NCBI GenBank assembly: GCA_965216885.1
Contig: OZ244209.1
Span: 3,410,001-3,474,000 of the forward strand
Direction: 5' to 3'
DNA length: 64,000 nucleotides
Source: CAYNJG01 sp965216885
Lineage (GTDB): Bacteria > Planctomycetota > Planctomycetia > Pirellulales > Pirellulaceae
Both the position numbers and the translations under genes were made by a program. Positions 34,553-42,962 of the stretch are shown in pieces. How positions within the stretch are numbered: the first letter of the stretch is position 1; every line of letters starts with the position of its first letter. The notes beneath the pieces were generated by a model that saw only the letters and a program-made list of their open reading frames with translations, was not told the origin of the DNA and ran no database searches.

Positions 34553-35458
34553 ATGACCAGACGTAACGCCTTCACTCTCGTCGAGCTACTGGTTGTCATC
34601 GCCATCATCGCAATGCTGGTTTCACTCCTGTTGCCTGCCGTCCAATCCGCCCGCGAAGCCGCTCGGCGAACCATGTGCATCAGCAACATTCGTCAGATTG
34701 CGATCGCCTGCCTGAACTATCACGACACGCAGGGCGAGTACCCCCGATCCAGCTACAACAATCCCGATCACAACTGGGCCCCTTTTTTGTTCCCGTACAT
34801 CGAAGAACAGACCGTACGTGACATCTACGACTTTGACGTGCCGTGGAATCATCGACGAAACCGAAATGCTATCAGCAAGATCGTGGGCGTCTTCAGCTGT
34901 CCATCTTCACCCGTTGGAGCAGACCGGATCGACACCGTGCAGGGCATGCCGGCTGCCGTCGTGGACTACGGACCCGTAACGCACTATTCGGAAAACCTGG
35001 TGCGTCTCGGACTGGTTGCAGCGACCGATTCACGCGGCATCATTCGGCGCGAAAGCGTCAACATAAAACGCGTCACCGACGGAACTTCGAAGACGCTGAT
35101 GTTCGCGGAAGACGGCGGGCGGCCCCAGTTCTGGACATCAAAGGGCGTCGGCCCGGACAACAATCGTCCCGGTGGTGGCAATCTTGCGGTCACCAATGGA
35201 CGAGTCCGTGGAGCTGCCTGGGCAGATCGCAGCAATAGCATCCCGCTACACGGGTTTACACAGAATGGCCTTCGAGCACCTGGGCCGTGTCCGATCAACT
35301 GCACCAACAACAATGAAGCGTACAGCTTCCACGATGGCGGTGTGAACATCAACTTCGGCGACGGTCACGTGCAATTCCTGTCCGAAGACATCGGCATCCG
35401 CGTTTATGCGGCACTGATCACACGAGCTGGCGAAGAAATCCTGCCGCCGCTCAACTGA
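34553..35458 (+). CDS. DUF1559 protein with type IV pilin-like N-terminus
   Basis: 301 residues from ATG 34553, with GGGAGG 7 nt upstream. N-terminus RRNAFTLVELLVVIAIIAMLVSLLLP, then SAREAARRTMCISNIRQIAIACLNYHDTQGEYP, PYIEEQTVRDIYDF, VFSCPSSP, DGTSKTLMFAEDGGRPQFW and the final SFHDGGVNINFGDGHVQFLSEDI box. This third DUF1559 copy belongs to a different subgroup from the pair at 17967/19475 (YHDTQG in place of HESAH). Its lipoprotein partner is divergent, not downstream. Convergent with the membrane-protein gene ending at 35495. Confidence 0.93.
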   Translation: MTRRNAFTLVELLVVIAIIAMLVSLLLPAVQSAREAARRTMCISNIRQIAIACLNYHDTQGEYPRSSYNNPDHNWAPFLFPYIEEQTVRDIYDFDVPWNHRRNRNAISKIVGVFSCPSSPVGADRIDTVQGMPAAVVDYGPVTHYSENLVRLGLVAATDSRGIIRRESVNIKRVTDGTSKTLMFAEDGGRPQFWTSKGVGPDNNRPGGGNLAVTNGRVRGAAWADRSNSIPLHGFTQNGLRAPGPCPINCTNNNEAYSFHDGGVNINFGDGHVQFLSEDIGIRVYAALITRAGEEILPPLN

Positions 35459-35494
35459 TCGTCCGACACCCCAGGCGCAAGAAGCTACACCACT

Positions 35495-35860
35495 TTAGCG
35501 ACGCGTCTGCTTCTTCGGCGACCACAGCAGCCAGATCAAGAACAGCACCGGCGCCAGAGGTACGATCACTCGTGCCATCACAACAATCAGTTGTGGCCGG
35601 ATCACGGCGATCGCCGCCACTACCGCCACAGGGATGATCGCCATCCAGTTCAGTTTCTGTAGTTGCGGCAACGCCAACCACAGCATGAACAGCACGATGC
35701 CAACCTTCAGGCAGATCCCCCGCACGAATTCCAGATCGCCCGCCGATTCGAGCCACCCCAGCAGAATGCCAGCGCCCATCATCACAATGGAGATGGCGAA
35801 GAGTGCGTGACGCCGCCACGCTTCAATCGGTTCGGCTGCTGCGCTTCGACGGCTGGTCAA
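35495..35860 (-). CDS. Small membrane protein, last gene of the MoxR/HtrA operon
   Basis: 121 residues if started at TTG 35860, 13 bp after the preceding stop and preceded by AAAGGCG. Longer in-frame starts (to 35944) run inside the previous gene. Four hydrophobic segments are visible: LFAISIVMMGAGILLGWL, GICLKVGIVLFMLWLALP, MAIIPVAVVAAIAVI and VIVPLAPVLFLIWLLW, so an integral membrane protein. Short basic C-terminus (SPKKQTRR). No family recognised. Position suggests a membrane component linked to the HtrA-like proteins. Confidence 0.7.
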   Translation of the reverse strand: MTSRRSAAAEPIEAWRRHALFAISIVMMGAGILLGWLESAGDLEFVRGICLKVGIVLFMLWLALPQLQKLNWMAIIPVAVVAAIAVIRPQLIVVMARVIVPLAPVLFLIWLLWSPKKQTRR

Positions 35861-35873
35861 TTTGCGTTCGCCT

Positions 35874-37844
35874 TTAAATTCTGTCCAGCGTATCGACCCA
35901 GCGAAGCACTTCCTCGTGCAAACTCGCCTGGTCCTCCGAGCCATCCAGCTGCCGATGTGTCACGGGAACCTTCGTTTTGCGAATCTGTGCAACGTTCGAT
36001 TTCACGCGACCTGCCGACCGGCTCTTTTCAGACGAAGAAAACCAGAATGCCAACCGTTGCAGGGGCTCATTGATCAGCGAAGGAGAGCGGCCAGGCACGG
36101 GACCACCAAAGGACACGGCCCCGCGAACCAGGTCGCGATGACTGAGTGCGGTCAGGATGGCCATGGAACCGCTGGTCGAAGATCCTCCGACGACGATTCG
36201 CTGGGCATCGATGGAGTACTCGTTGCGAACGTTTTCAATCGTCTTGCGAATGAACTGGGTCTCGGTCGGCAACCAGGCACGCGAATCCTTGGCCTGCGGC
36301 ATGAGCAGAATCGTCCGAGTTTCTTCGCACGGATCTCGCCACGCATCCAACAGCTCCTCAACATCCGTGCCGGGAACCGGCAGTACGGCCATCAGACCAT
36401 GTTCCACCCGCGGGTCGTAGTTTTCCGGGATCCACGCAAGACACTCGCCTTCCTCCTCAGGCAGCTTGACGTTGATACGACCAAGAGGTGGCAAGTCCTC
36501 GTTCTCCTCCGTCAATTCTTCAAACGCATCGGGAAGTTCGTCCGGTACGTCGACAGGGATGGAAGCCAGGGACACGTCCGCGGATTTCTCATCTTCGCCG
36601 GAGCGATACTTTATGACGATCTTATCCTCAGGTTCCAGACTTGCGATTGCCGTTCGCAGTTCGACCGGGTCGTTGGTGACCTTCTCGCCGATCGACAGAA
36701 TTCGATCCCCCGACTCGATGCCCGCCGTCTTCGCTGGCGAGCCTTCATAGACATATCGCACGAGCACCCCGACGGCATCTTCGCTATCGGGAATACGACC
36801 GGGCAGAATGCCCAAGAACGCATGTTCGTAGGGTTCCAGCTTGTCCGTCAGCACCAACTCTTTGGAATACGATTCTTCACCGCGTTTAAAGTCGACCTGA
36901 ATCGTCTCACCGGCGAACAACGGACCCAGTATGTGCTTCATCTGACTATGCGAGTCGACCGTCACACCATTGATCGCCGTAATCCGATCTCCGGAAACAA
37001 TGCCCGCCTCGCGAGCCGGAGATTTCGGGCGACTCACGCCAATCACAGGTTCAGCACCATACAAGTCCTGGCTCTTCATGGAGACGCCCATCTTGCCAGC
37101 ATACAGCTCGCCCTCCTTCAGCCGATTCAGGTTCTGCATGACCGAATCCAGCGGAACAGCAAAGCCAATCCCCGAGTCGTACCATTCCGACCCGGCGACG
37201 ACACTACTGGAATCAGGAGACATTGGCACCAACACACCCACGATCCGACCGTAGATATCGACCAGTGCGCCACCATAGTTGGCCGGCGAAACATTCGCAT
37301 CAATCTGGATTGCCTTGCCCCAAACGCGCCCCTTCGCACTGACGATGCCAACCGTCATGTTGAAGCCATCCACCGGCAGCGTGCGTCCCACGGTGATGGC
37401 CCATTGCCCAACCGTCACGGACGATGCCGGCACCACCTCCGGGACAGCGAGCGGCTCATCGACCTCCACTTTCAATAGTACGAGGCTTCGGCTGTGATCT
37501 CGGGAAACAATTTCCGCAGCTCGGCGTTTTCCGTTGGGAAGCTGAATCAGGATGGAGTTTGGTTCCTGAATGAAGTTAACCGCACTCGAAATGATGTAGC
37601 CATCAGGATCAACAACGATGCCGGATGTTGGGGCCTGGTTTACCAGTTGGCCACCGACCTTCTCCATTCCACCGATCGTCTCGATGCGAACCACGAACGA
37701 CGACGCCGAGTTTGCCGCGGCATGCAGCGACTCCTGCTCAAGGCGATCTACGTCCAACTGGGCATTCGCCGCCAGCGGCAGGCCAACGACACAACCAAGC
37801 GTCAGCAACCCAGCGAGCAGCAATCTGAATCTAGCGGGCTTCAA
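35874..37844 (-). CDS. Catalytically dead HtrA-like protein with PDZ domains fused to an alpha/beta-hydrolase-like domain
   Basis: About 656 residues. TTG 37844 is preferred (GGAG 7 nt upstream, within the previous gene); TTG 37850 is possible. Signal peptide ends near AANAQ. Residues about 45-250 are trypsin-like (HtrA) but all three catalytic positions are lost: GYIISSAVNFI has no His, DHSRSLVLLKV has Ser for Asp, and ANYGGALVD has Tyr for the Ser of GNSGGPL. Two PDZ domains follow (PAREAGIVSGDRITAINGVTV; PAKTAGIESGDRILSIGEKV). The C-terminal about 220 residues look like an alpha/beta hydrolase (YSIDAQRIVVGGSSTSGSMAILTAL with a GxSxxG elbow, VSFGGPVPG, late WVDTLDRI). Overlaps the second HtrA-like gene by 14-20 bp. 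Confidence 0.87.
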   Translation of the reverse strand: MKPARFRLLLAGLLTLGCVVGLPLAANAQLDVDRLEQESLHAAANSASSFVVRIETIGGMEKVGGQLVNQAPTSGIVVDPDGYIISSAVNFIQEPNSILIQLPNGKRRAAEIVSRDHSRSLVLLKVEVDEPLAVPEVVPASSVTVGQWAITVGRTLPVDGFNMTVGIVSAKGRVWGKAIQIDANVSPANYGGALVDIYGRIVGVLVPMSPDSSSVVAGSEWYDSGIGFAVPLDSVMQNLNRLKEGELYAGKMGVSMKSQDLYGAEPVIGVSRPKSPAREAGIVSGDRITAINGVTVDSHSQMKHILGPLFAGETIQVDFKRGEESYSKELVLTDKLEPYEHAFLGILPGRIPDSEDAVGVLVRYVYEGSPAKTAGIESGDRILSIGEKVTNDPVELRTAIASLEPEDKIVIKYRSGEDEKSADVSLASIPVDVPDELPDAFEELTEENEDLPPLGRINVKLPEEEGECLAWIPENYDPRVEHGLMAVLPVPGTDVEELLDAWRDPCEETRTILLMPQAKDSRAWLPTETQFIRKTIENVRNEYSIDAQRIVVGGSSTSGSMAILTALSHRDLVRGAVSFGGPVPGRSPSLINEPLQRLAFWFSSSEKSRSAGRVKSNVAQIRKTKVPVTHRQLDGSEDQASLHEEVLRWVDTLDRI

Positions 37845-38850
37845 TTTCAAACTCCATCAACTCGTTGTTCCGCACAATCGTAATCTGAACGGAGTCAACG
37901 ATATCGACTTCCCGCAGCAGTTCATGAACGACCGACTGCGATGTTACCGTTTTTCCATTCACAAAGACGATCAGATCGTCAGCCTTCAACCCGCTACTGG
38001 CCGCCGGCGAGCCTGGCAGAATGGCGTCGACAAAGGGCGGCGTGTTTCGCAGGACATTGGGAATCAGCACCACGCCCAACGCATCGAGGTTGACCGATTC
38101 CTCCGGCAACGCATTGCCGGAGGCAGGCTCGTCGATAACCTTGCCAGTCAGAATGGATTCAACGGTCGCCCGTACCTGATCAATCGGCAGCGCATAGTTC
38201 AGCCAGATTCCGCTCTTGGAGTCCCGCAGTTCCTTACCAAGAATCCCGGCCAGGCGTCCGCGTGAATCGGTCAGGGCCCCACCCGCGGCGCCGGCGTTGT
38301 TGGTCATGGCATCGAGGACATAGATATCACCTCGATAGGGTGTCTCAAACGTACCACGACGGGCAGCGAGTTTTGAAACAGCTGCGACGACACCATGCAG
38401 GACACTCGTCGGCTCGTCGCCAGTGGCGACACCGTAGAGATTGCTGAACGCAAGGACTCGCGTTCCCGGTAGCAATCGCTTGGCATCTGCCAGTGAAAAG
38501 AAAGGCAAATCCTCCGATTCGATCTTGAGAATCGCCAGTTCCGTCTGGGGATCCGCCCCAGTAATCGTGGCCGTGAATTTGCGCCCGTCATCGAGCATGA
38601 CGGTTGCTTCACCGGAGTCCAGAACATAACTCCATGCTGTCAGGATAAATCCGTCCGGCGAAATCAGGAAGCCACTCTGATAGGACTCCAGGTTTCGAAG
38701 TCCACCCGAGCCAAAGATTTTCACCATCCGAGGCTGAGCTTCGACGATGACGTCCGCGTAGGAGGGACTGACAACCTCCGCACCGACGGCGTTCCACGAA
38801 CACGCCAGGAGCAAGAAGAATGGCAGTATTACACCGGGGAACTTTCTCAC
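37831..38850 (-). CDS. Catalytically dead HtrA-like PDZ protein
   Basis: 339 residues from GTG 38850, overlapping the preceding stop (GTGA). Signal peptide CSWNAVGA. The trypsin-like domain (residues about 30-245) keeps the HtrA scaffold (YQSGFLISPDGFILTAWSYV, ELAILKIE, VLHGVVAAVSK, AGAAGGALTDSRGRLAGIL, NYALPIDQV) but lacks the catalytic residues: TAW replaces TNH, Glu replaces Asp in PQTELAILK, and Ala replaces Ser in NNAGAAGGALTD. One PDZ domain follows (PGSPAASSGLKADDLIVFVNGKTV). Likely a regulatory or scaffolding subunit of a mixed complex with the active protease upstream. Secreted to the periplasm. Confidence 0.9.
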   Translation of the reverse strand: MRKFPGVILPFFLLLACSWNAVGAEVVSPSYADVIVEAQPRMVKIFGSGGLRNLESYQSGFLISPDGFILTAWSYVLDSGEATVMLDDGRKFTATITGADPQTELAILKIESEDLPFFSLADAKRLLPGTRVLAFSNLYGVATGDEPTSVLHGVVAAVSKLAARRGTFETPYRGDIYVLDAMTNNAGAAGGALTDSRGRLAGILGKELRDSKSGIWLNYALPIDQVRATVESILTGKVIDEPASGNALPEESVNLDALGVVLIPNVLRNTPPFVDAILPGSPAASSGLKADDLIVFVNGKTVTSQSVVHELLREVDIVDSVQITIVRNNELMEFEIEAR

Positions 38851-40703
38851 TGCAAAGCCTCTTCCGCAACAACGGCTAACTCAACCTCTTCGACGCGAAT
38901 GGTCGCGTACTTTTCATCGCCAAAGTGGACCTCAATCTCACCGGGCATCGCTTTCCCGTTGATGACCTGATAGTCACGAAACAGGAGTTCGCAGGGATCG
39001 ACTTCGATGTCCGGGAACAATTCCAGCCCGATCAGTTCACTGGTCTCAGGATGAAAATAGAAACGGGATTCCAGAACATCCCAGGTGCCTACCAGCACGT
39101 CGGCAACCTGCTCCAGTCCAGACGGACCGTACAGGGGACCGGTACCGAGGTAGTAGACATCTCCAAACTGCTCGGGGCCATGCACCAACATCCTTCGCCA
39201 TTGGTGCAACGCCAGCAACAGCCCGCCGCTGTTCCGTGGACTTAGCTGCGTTTGCAACTCAACATCAAAGTCGACTTCCTGAAAGAGCTTGTTGATGCGA
39301 CCACCGGCGAGGCGATCACCGAGCGCAACTTCGAACGGAACCTCGTCATTGAGTTTCCCGCGAATCAGCCAGACACTGGACGAGGCACTGAAGTCTCCCT
39401 GAGACTGATTTGATTTCCAGATGCGTTGCTGTGCCTGTTTGTTAAACCAGTAATTCGAATAACCGCGACGCTCTTCGAAGACCGCGGCAATCTGCGGCTC
39501 CAGTCCGTCGTCCTCGGACTCAACTTCCTCTGGCTTCGGCTTTCCGTTGGGCAACGGTTTTGGTTTTCGCCTGGGCTCCTCCTCCGGCTGCGGCAATTCC
39601 CGCTTGGGTGGAACGGGCTTGGGCGGTGGCGGCGCGATCCCACCCAACTGCAACTTGGCAATGAGTTCCTCGGAACGGTGAACGCCGGCAAGTCGTACAT
39701 ACACGTCAAACTGCTCGCCCTGCCGACGATACGACAACGGCACTCGCCAACCCTTCGGAAAAATCCCCAGCGTATTCTTGAAGCTATTCGCGCTTGTGAT
39801 GTTACGACCGCCAAAGGAAACGATTTCATCGCCGTAGCGAAGCCCTCGCCGATACGCGTCCGACGAATCCAGAATATTGGAGACGACAACTCGCCCCGCG
39901 TCGTCCGTCGAAACCGTCGCCCCCAGAGTTGCGTGGTCCACAATGCGGCCACTGCGAAGGTAGCCCATGAAGTTCTTGATTTGATTGATCGAAATCGCGT
40001 ACCCAACCCCAACGTTGACGCGCCCGCGTTTTTCAAAGGACCCACGACCATTAATCCCGATCAACTGCCCACGCGAATTCCACAGCGGACCGCCGGAATT
40101 GCCCGGATTGATGGCTGCGTCAGTCTGGATACAATCCGCGTATTCGAGCAGCGTCCCCGACGGGTACTGATACCGATGAACGCCCGAGACGATTCCGTAC
40201 GTGATCGTGGGATGAAAATCCGTCGCCAGCAAGAACGGATTGCCGGAAACAATGCACCAATCTCCCGCTCGGACTGTGTCGGAATCACCCAGTTCGGCCG
40301 CCGGAAAATCCTCTCGCCCCAGCAACTTGATGAGTGCGACGTCGCCGGTCGGATCGACGCCCACGATCACGGCGTCGTAGAACTTGCCGTCGTTCATACC
40401 GCATTTGAGGTGCGTGCCAACGGGCTTGGTGACATGAAAGTTGGTCAACGCAAAACCATCGGAAGTAATCACAACCGCCGATCCACCACCAGCGGACTCT
40501 TCTTTTCCGAACACGGCAATCGTGCTCTTCGAAATCCGCTCGATGACCGCGATGCGATTTTGTTCGGCTTCGAGTACCGCCGCAGGCACTTCAGCCATCG
40601 CCGGAGCTGCAACCAGGCAGTAGCACATCGCCAGGAATGTCGTGCAGACGATTCGAATGTTCTGGTAAATCGTATTCGTAGCTACCGTAGCAGGTCGCAT
40701 CAT
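38847..40703 (-). CDS. HtrA/Deg-like serine protease with intact triad
   Basis: 618 residues; tandem ATGs at 40703/40700, the first overlapping the upstream stop by 4 bp. Signal or anchor helix near the N-terminus ending APAMAE. Residues about 60-265 form a trypsin-like protease with His in ALTNFHVTKP, Asp in DPTGDVALIKL and Ser in DAAINPGNSGGPLWN. A PDZ domain follows (YRRGLRYGDEIVSFGGRNITS). A Pro/Lys/Glu-rich linker (about residues 345-395) leads to a C-terminal domain of about 210 residues of no recognised family (FPDIEVDPCELLFRDYQ, MPGEIEVHFGDEKYATIRVEEVEL). It would cleave misfolded or damaged envelope proteins. The two dead paralogues are the next genes. Confidence 0.93.
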   Translation of the reverse strand: MMRPATVATNTIYQNIRIVCTTFLAMCYCLVAAPAMAEVPAAVLEAEQNRIAVIERISKSTIAVFGKEESAGGGSAVVITSDGFALTNFHVTKPVGTHLKCGMNDGKFYDAVIVGVDPTGDVALIKLLGREDFPAAELGDSDTVRAGDWCIVSGNPFLLATDFHPTITYGIVSGVHRYQYPSGTLLEYADCIQTDAAINPGNSGGPLWNSRGQLIGINGRGSFEKRGRVNVGVGYAISINQIKNFMGYLRSGRIVDHATLGATVSTDDAGRVVVSNILDSSDAYRRGLRYGDEIVSFGGRNITSANSFKNTLGIFPKGWRVPLSYRRQGEQFDVYVRLAGVHRSEELIAKLQLGGIAPPPPKPVPPKRELPQPEEEPRRKPKPLPNGKPKPEEVESEDDGLEPQIAAVFEERRGYSNYWFNKQAQQRIWKSNQSQGDFSASSSVWLIRGKLNDEVPFEVALGDRLAGGRINKLFQEVDFDVELQTQLSPRNSGGLLLALHQWRRMLVHGPEQFGDVYYLGTGPLYGPSGLEQVADVLVGTWDVLESRFYFHPETSELIGLELFPDIEVDPCELLFRDYQVINGKAMPGEIEVHFGDEKYATIRVEEVELAVVAEEALQ

Positions 40704-41890
40704 TTTAGTAGCCTCGCATCACCAAGATGTAACCTGTCCCCAATGTCAACGTTCCCGCCGTAGTCGACCAGAATTCGCATTCGTTTCGCACCGACAGCCG
40801 ATACGTCGACGGGAATCAGAGGGTCTTTCCCGGAAACGGAGCGATAGAACACCTCGCGTTCGTCGAAATAGATTCGCAATTCAACGTCTGCCAACGAAGG
40901 AGCGTCGGGGTCCATGCCAACTGCCGTCTGGAACCGCTGGTACTTTCCAGCCAGTCGATACGTCAACTCCGTCCTGCTCTGCAGTGCAAGGCCCTTCTTG
41001 AACGTACGATTGCTGCCGACGATCGATGGATCCCAAATCCGGATAGGACCATCGTCAAAACTGCGGTCCAGACGCGGTTCGTTGAGCTTCTGAATGATGG
41101 GCTCCAGCTTTGAACCAAAAAACGGCGTCACCGTGGTGCTGGCAGTTTCGAGATTGGAAAGGTACACAGCGCCAAGCTGGGGAAATTCAATTCGCGTCAC
41201 GTCTTCCAGTGAAATCTGGTGGCGAACGTTCGCCATCGTCACCAACGCAACCAACCCGTCTCCAAGCATTTTGGCCGACCGGAGAACGTACACGCTGCCG
41301 CTATTGGTAAAAATTCGCAGGCGAGGTGTCGCCGCGGCCTGTTCTTTTCGAGCCAACACGAAACCGGCAACCTTTGCACGCGGTGCCGGAATCGACTGAC
41401 CGTTGTATTCGAACAAGACATTGGCATCCGTGACATCGAGGACGGTTCCCTTGAGGTAGTCGAGACTCGCTTCGCGGCGGATCACCAACAAGTCTTCCTG
41501 CTCCGATTCGGCGACCACTTCATTCCATGCCTCGTCGGTATCGCCCGGTTCGATCCAGCGTACTTCCCGCATGCTGCTAACATCCGCCTGCAGCGTCCGC
41601 TGCCCAGTTTCGATCGTGAATGCGCCGGCACTGGACTGTACTTTGTCCACCGTCACCAACGTATCATCGACGAAACGAACGTAGCCTTTCACTACCGGGT
41701 TGGCGGCAGGGGAGGGGAGACCGGCGCTACGCAATTCGCTGCGTGACAACCGCTTCGCCTCACCGTTTAGCGCAAGCGTCACACCGTCGGTCGCCACGGA
41801 CGTCAATTCGCCACGCAACTGCCGACCATCAGAAAGGTCTGCGTCAACGACAACCAACGCTGCCAACGCCGCGAACAAATGCAAAATCAT
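40700..41890 (-). CDS. Secreted NPCBM-like carbohydrate-binding protein
   Basis: 396 residues from ATG 41890, with AGGAG about 5 nt upstream; the longer frame to 41971 lies in the previous gene. Signal peptide ILHLFAALAALVVVDA. The middle contains two similar beta segments built around DGRQLRGELTSVATDGVTL and LKGTVLDVTDANVLFEYNGQSIP. The C-terminal about 150 residues match NPCBM/NEW2: FKKGLALQSRTELTYRLAGKYQRFQTAVGMDP, VELRIYFDEREVFYRS, MRILVDYGGNVDIGDRLHLGDARL. NPCBM domains bind carbohydrates. Coupled by a 4-bp overlap to the HtrA-like gene. Confidence 0.85.
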   Translation of the reverse strand: MILHLFAALAALVVVDADLSDGRQLRGELTSVATDGVTLALNGEAKRLSRSELRSAGLPSPAANPVVKGYVRFVDDTLVTVDKVQSSAGAFTIETGQRTLQADVSSMREVRWIEPGDTDEAWNEVVAESEQEDLLVIRREASLDYLKGTVLDVTDANVLFEYNGQSIPAPRAKVAGFVLARKEQAAATPRLRIFTNSGSVYVLRSAKMLGDGLVALVTMANVRHQISLEDVTRIEFPQLGAVYLSNLETASTTVTPFFGSKLEPIIQKLNEPRLDRSFDDGPIRIWDPSIVGSNRTFKKGLALQSRTELTYRLAGKYQRFQTAVGMDPDAPSLADVELRIYFDEREVFYRSVSGKDPLIPVDVSAVGAKRMRILVDYGGNVDIGDRLHLGDARLLK

Positions 41891-41921
41891 GGATACTCCT
41901 TCACGTTTCCCACAGCATGGA

Positions 41922-42962
41922 CTACTGCGGATCCGCTCCCTCACGAGCCAACTTGATGAAGTATTCCTCAATTACGTCACGGTAGTGTGATGGAAACTCC
42001 TTACCTAACTGTTGCAGTGCCTGCTGCCGCTCCTTCGGCGGCAAATCGCCCCAACCGGCCTTCTTCGTGATCTCGGTTGGATCGACATTTCCGGGGCCCG
42101 TTGCACCGCCGGGCATTGAATCGTTCATCGGTTGACTGGGATTCAGCGTGTCACCAGCCTTTCCACTGCTGGCGGCCGCCTGCTGTTGCTGTTTCGCTTT
42201 GTCTTCCAGATCCTTGATCATCTTGTCGAGCTTCGCGATCACGTCGTCTTCTTCCTTGCGAACCCGCTTGCCGGCGCGACCGTGACCAAGACGCACTTTG
42301 ATGCTGTCCATCATGCGGGAGACCTCATCGAGCGAATCCGCTTCCAGCGGAGCGATATCCGCCTGAATCAGTTTCGCCAGCGTGCCGAACCGGCGAGGCA
42401 GTTCCTCCTCGCGTTCCAGAAGTTTTTCAACGACCGGCAGACACTCTTTTTTCCTCAGCAGCCGATGAAACGCGATACTCTTGTAGAACAGCAGCGACGC
42501 CGGATCGATGACCGCCTCGGCTTTGACTTCTTCCAACTGATCCAGCGTTTCGTCGTAGAGCTCGTTTTGGGCCAGCCATCGCCCATAGACCAGACGAAGG
42601 TTATTGCGCACGAACGGCAACGTTTCCGACGACTGCAGGAATCCAAAATCCGGTAGCTCCGGAGTTGTTCGTGCTGATTTGCAAAACTGCAAAAGTGTCG
42701 CAGCATCTTCGCTTGCAATCGCGAAGCCCGCCGCCAGGACATCGAGACGCGCCGGTTCGGCGATGGGCTGATCCCACAGTCGCAGGATTTGCTGAGCCTG
42801 TTCGCCGGGAACGGACGATTCCGCAATCCACGTCTCCAGCTCCGCGCGAATTGCTTCCTGCGTGGGAGCCAGCCATGTCGAACGCTTCAATTCGTCGTCG
42901 GCCATCGTACTGTTTGCCGATGTCGCAAAAACAAGTAGAGCCAGAACTGCAAATCGCATCAT
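41922..42962 (-). CDS. Secreted helical protein of the MoxR/HtrA operon
   Basis: 346 residues from tandem ATGs at 42962/42959, overlapping the preceding stop by 4 bp. Signal peptide VLALLVFATSANSTMA. Mostly alpha-helical and TPR-like in spacing (LRLVYGRWLAQNELYDETLDQLEEVKAEAV, LLFYKSIAFHRLLRKKECLPVVEKLL). A coiled-coil with a Gln-rich stretch (KAKQQQQAAASSG) precedes a well-defined C-terminal motif (KKAGWGDLPPKERQQALQQLGKEFPSHYRDVIEEYF), which I remember from planctomycete proteins beside DUF4175-like genes. Role inferred: partner of the neighbouring coiled-coil protein in the periplasm. Confidence 0.82.
   Translation of the reverse strand: MMRFAVLALLVFATSANSTMADDELKRSTWLAPTQEAIRAELETWIAESSVPGEQAQQILRLWDQPIAEPARLDVLAAGFAIASEDAATLLQFCKSARTTPELPDFGFLQSSETLPFVRNNLRLVYGRWLAQNELYDETLDQLEEVKAEAVIDPASLLFYKSIAFHRLLRKKECLPVVEKLLEREEELPRRFGTLAKLIQADIAPLEADSLDEVSRMMDSIKVRLGHGRAGKRVRKEEDDVIAKLDKMIKDLEDKAKQQQQAAASSGKAGDTLNPSQPMNDSMPGGATGPGNVDPTEITKKAGWGDLPPKERQQALQQLGKEFPSHYRDVIEEYFIKLAREGADPQ

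Noticed and set aside
35862..37478. 538-codon plus-strand open frame opposite the pseudoprotease gene
   Set aside because: Codon pattern and composition (Arg/His/Gln-rich, no domains) are those of a complement frame; the minus-strand gene has clear PDZ and HtrA-like sequence.
39426..40763. 445-codon plus-strand open frame opposite the active HtrA-like gene
   Set aside because: Arg/Asn/Gln-rich with no recognised motif; complement of a well-supported protease gene.
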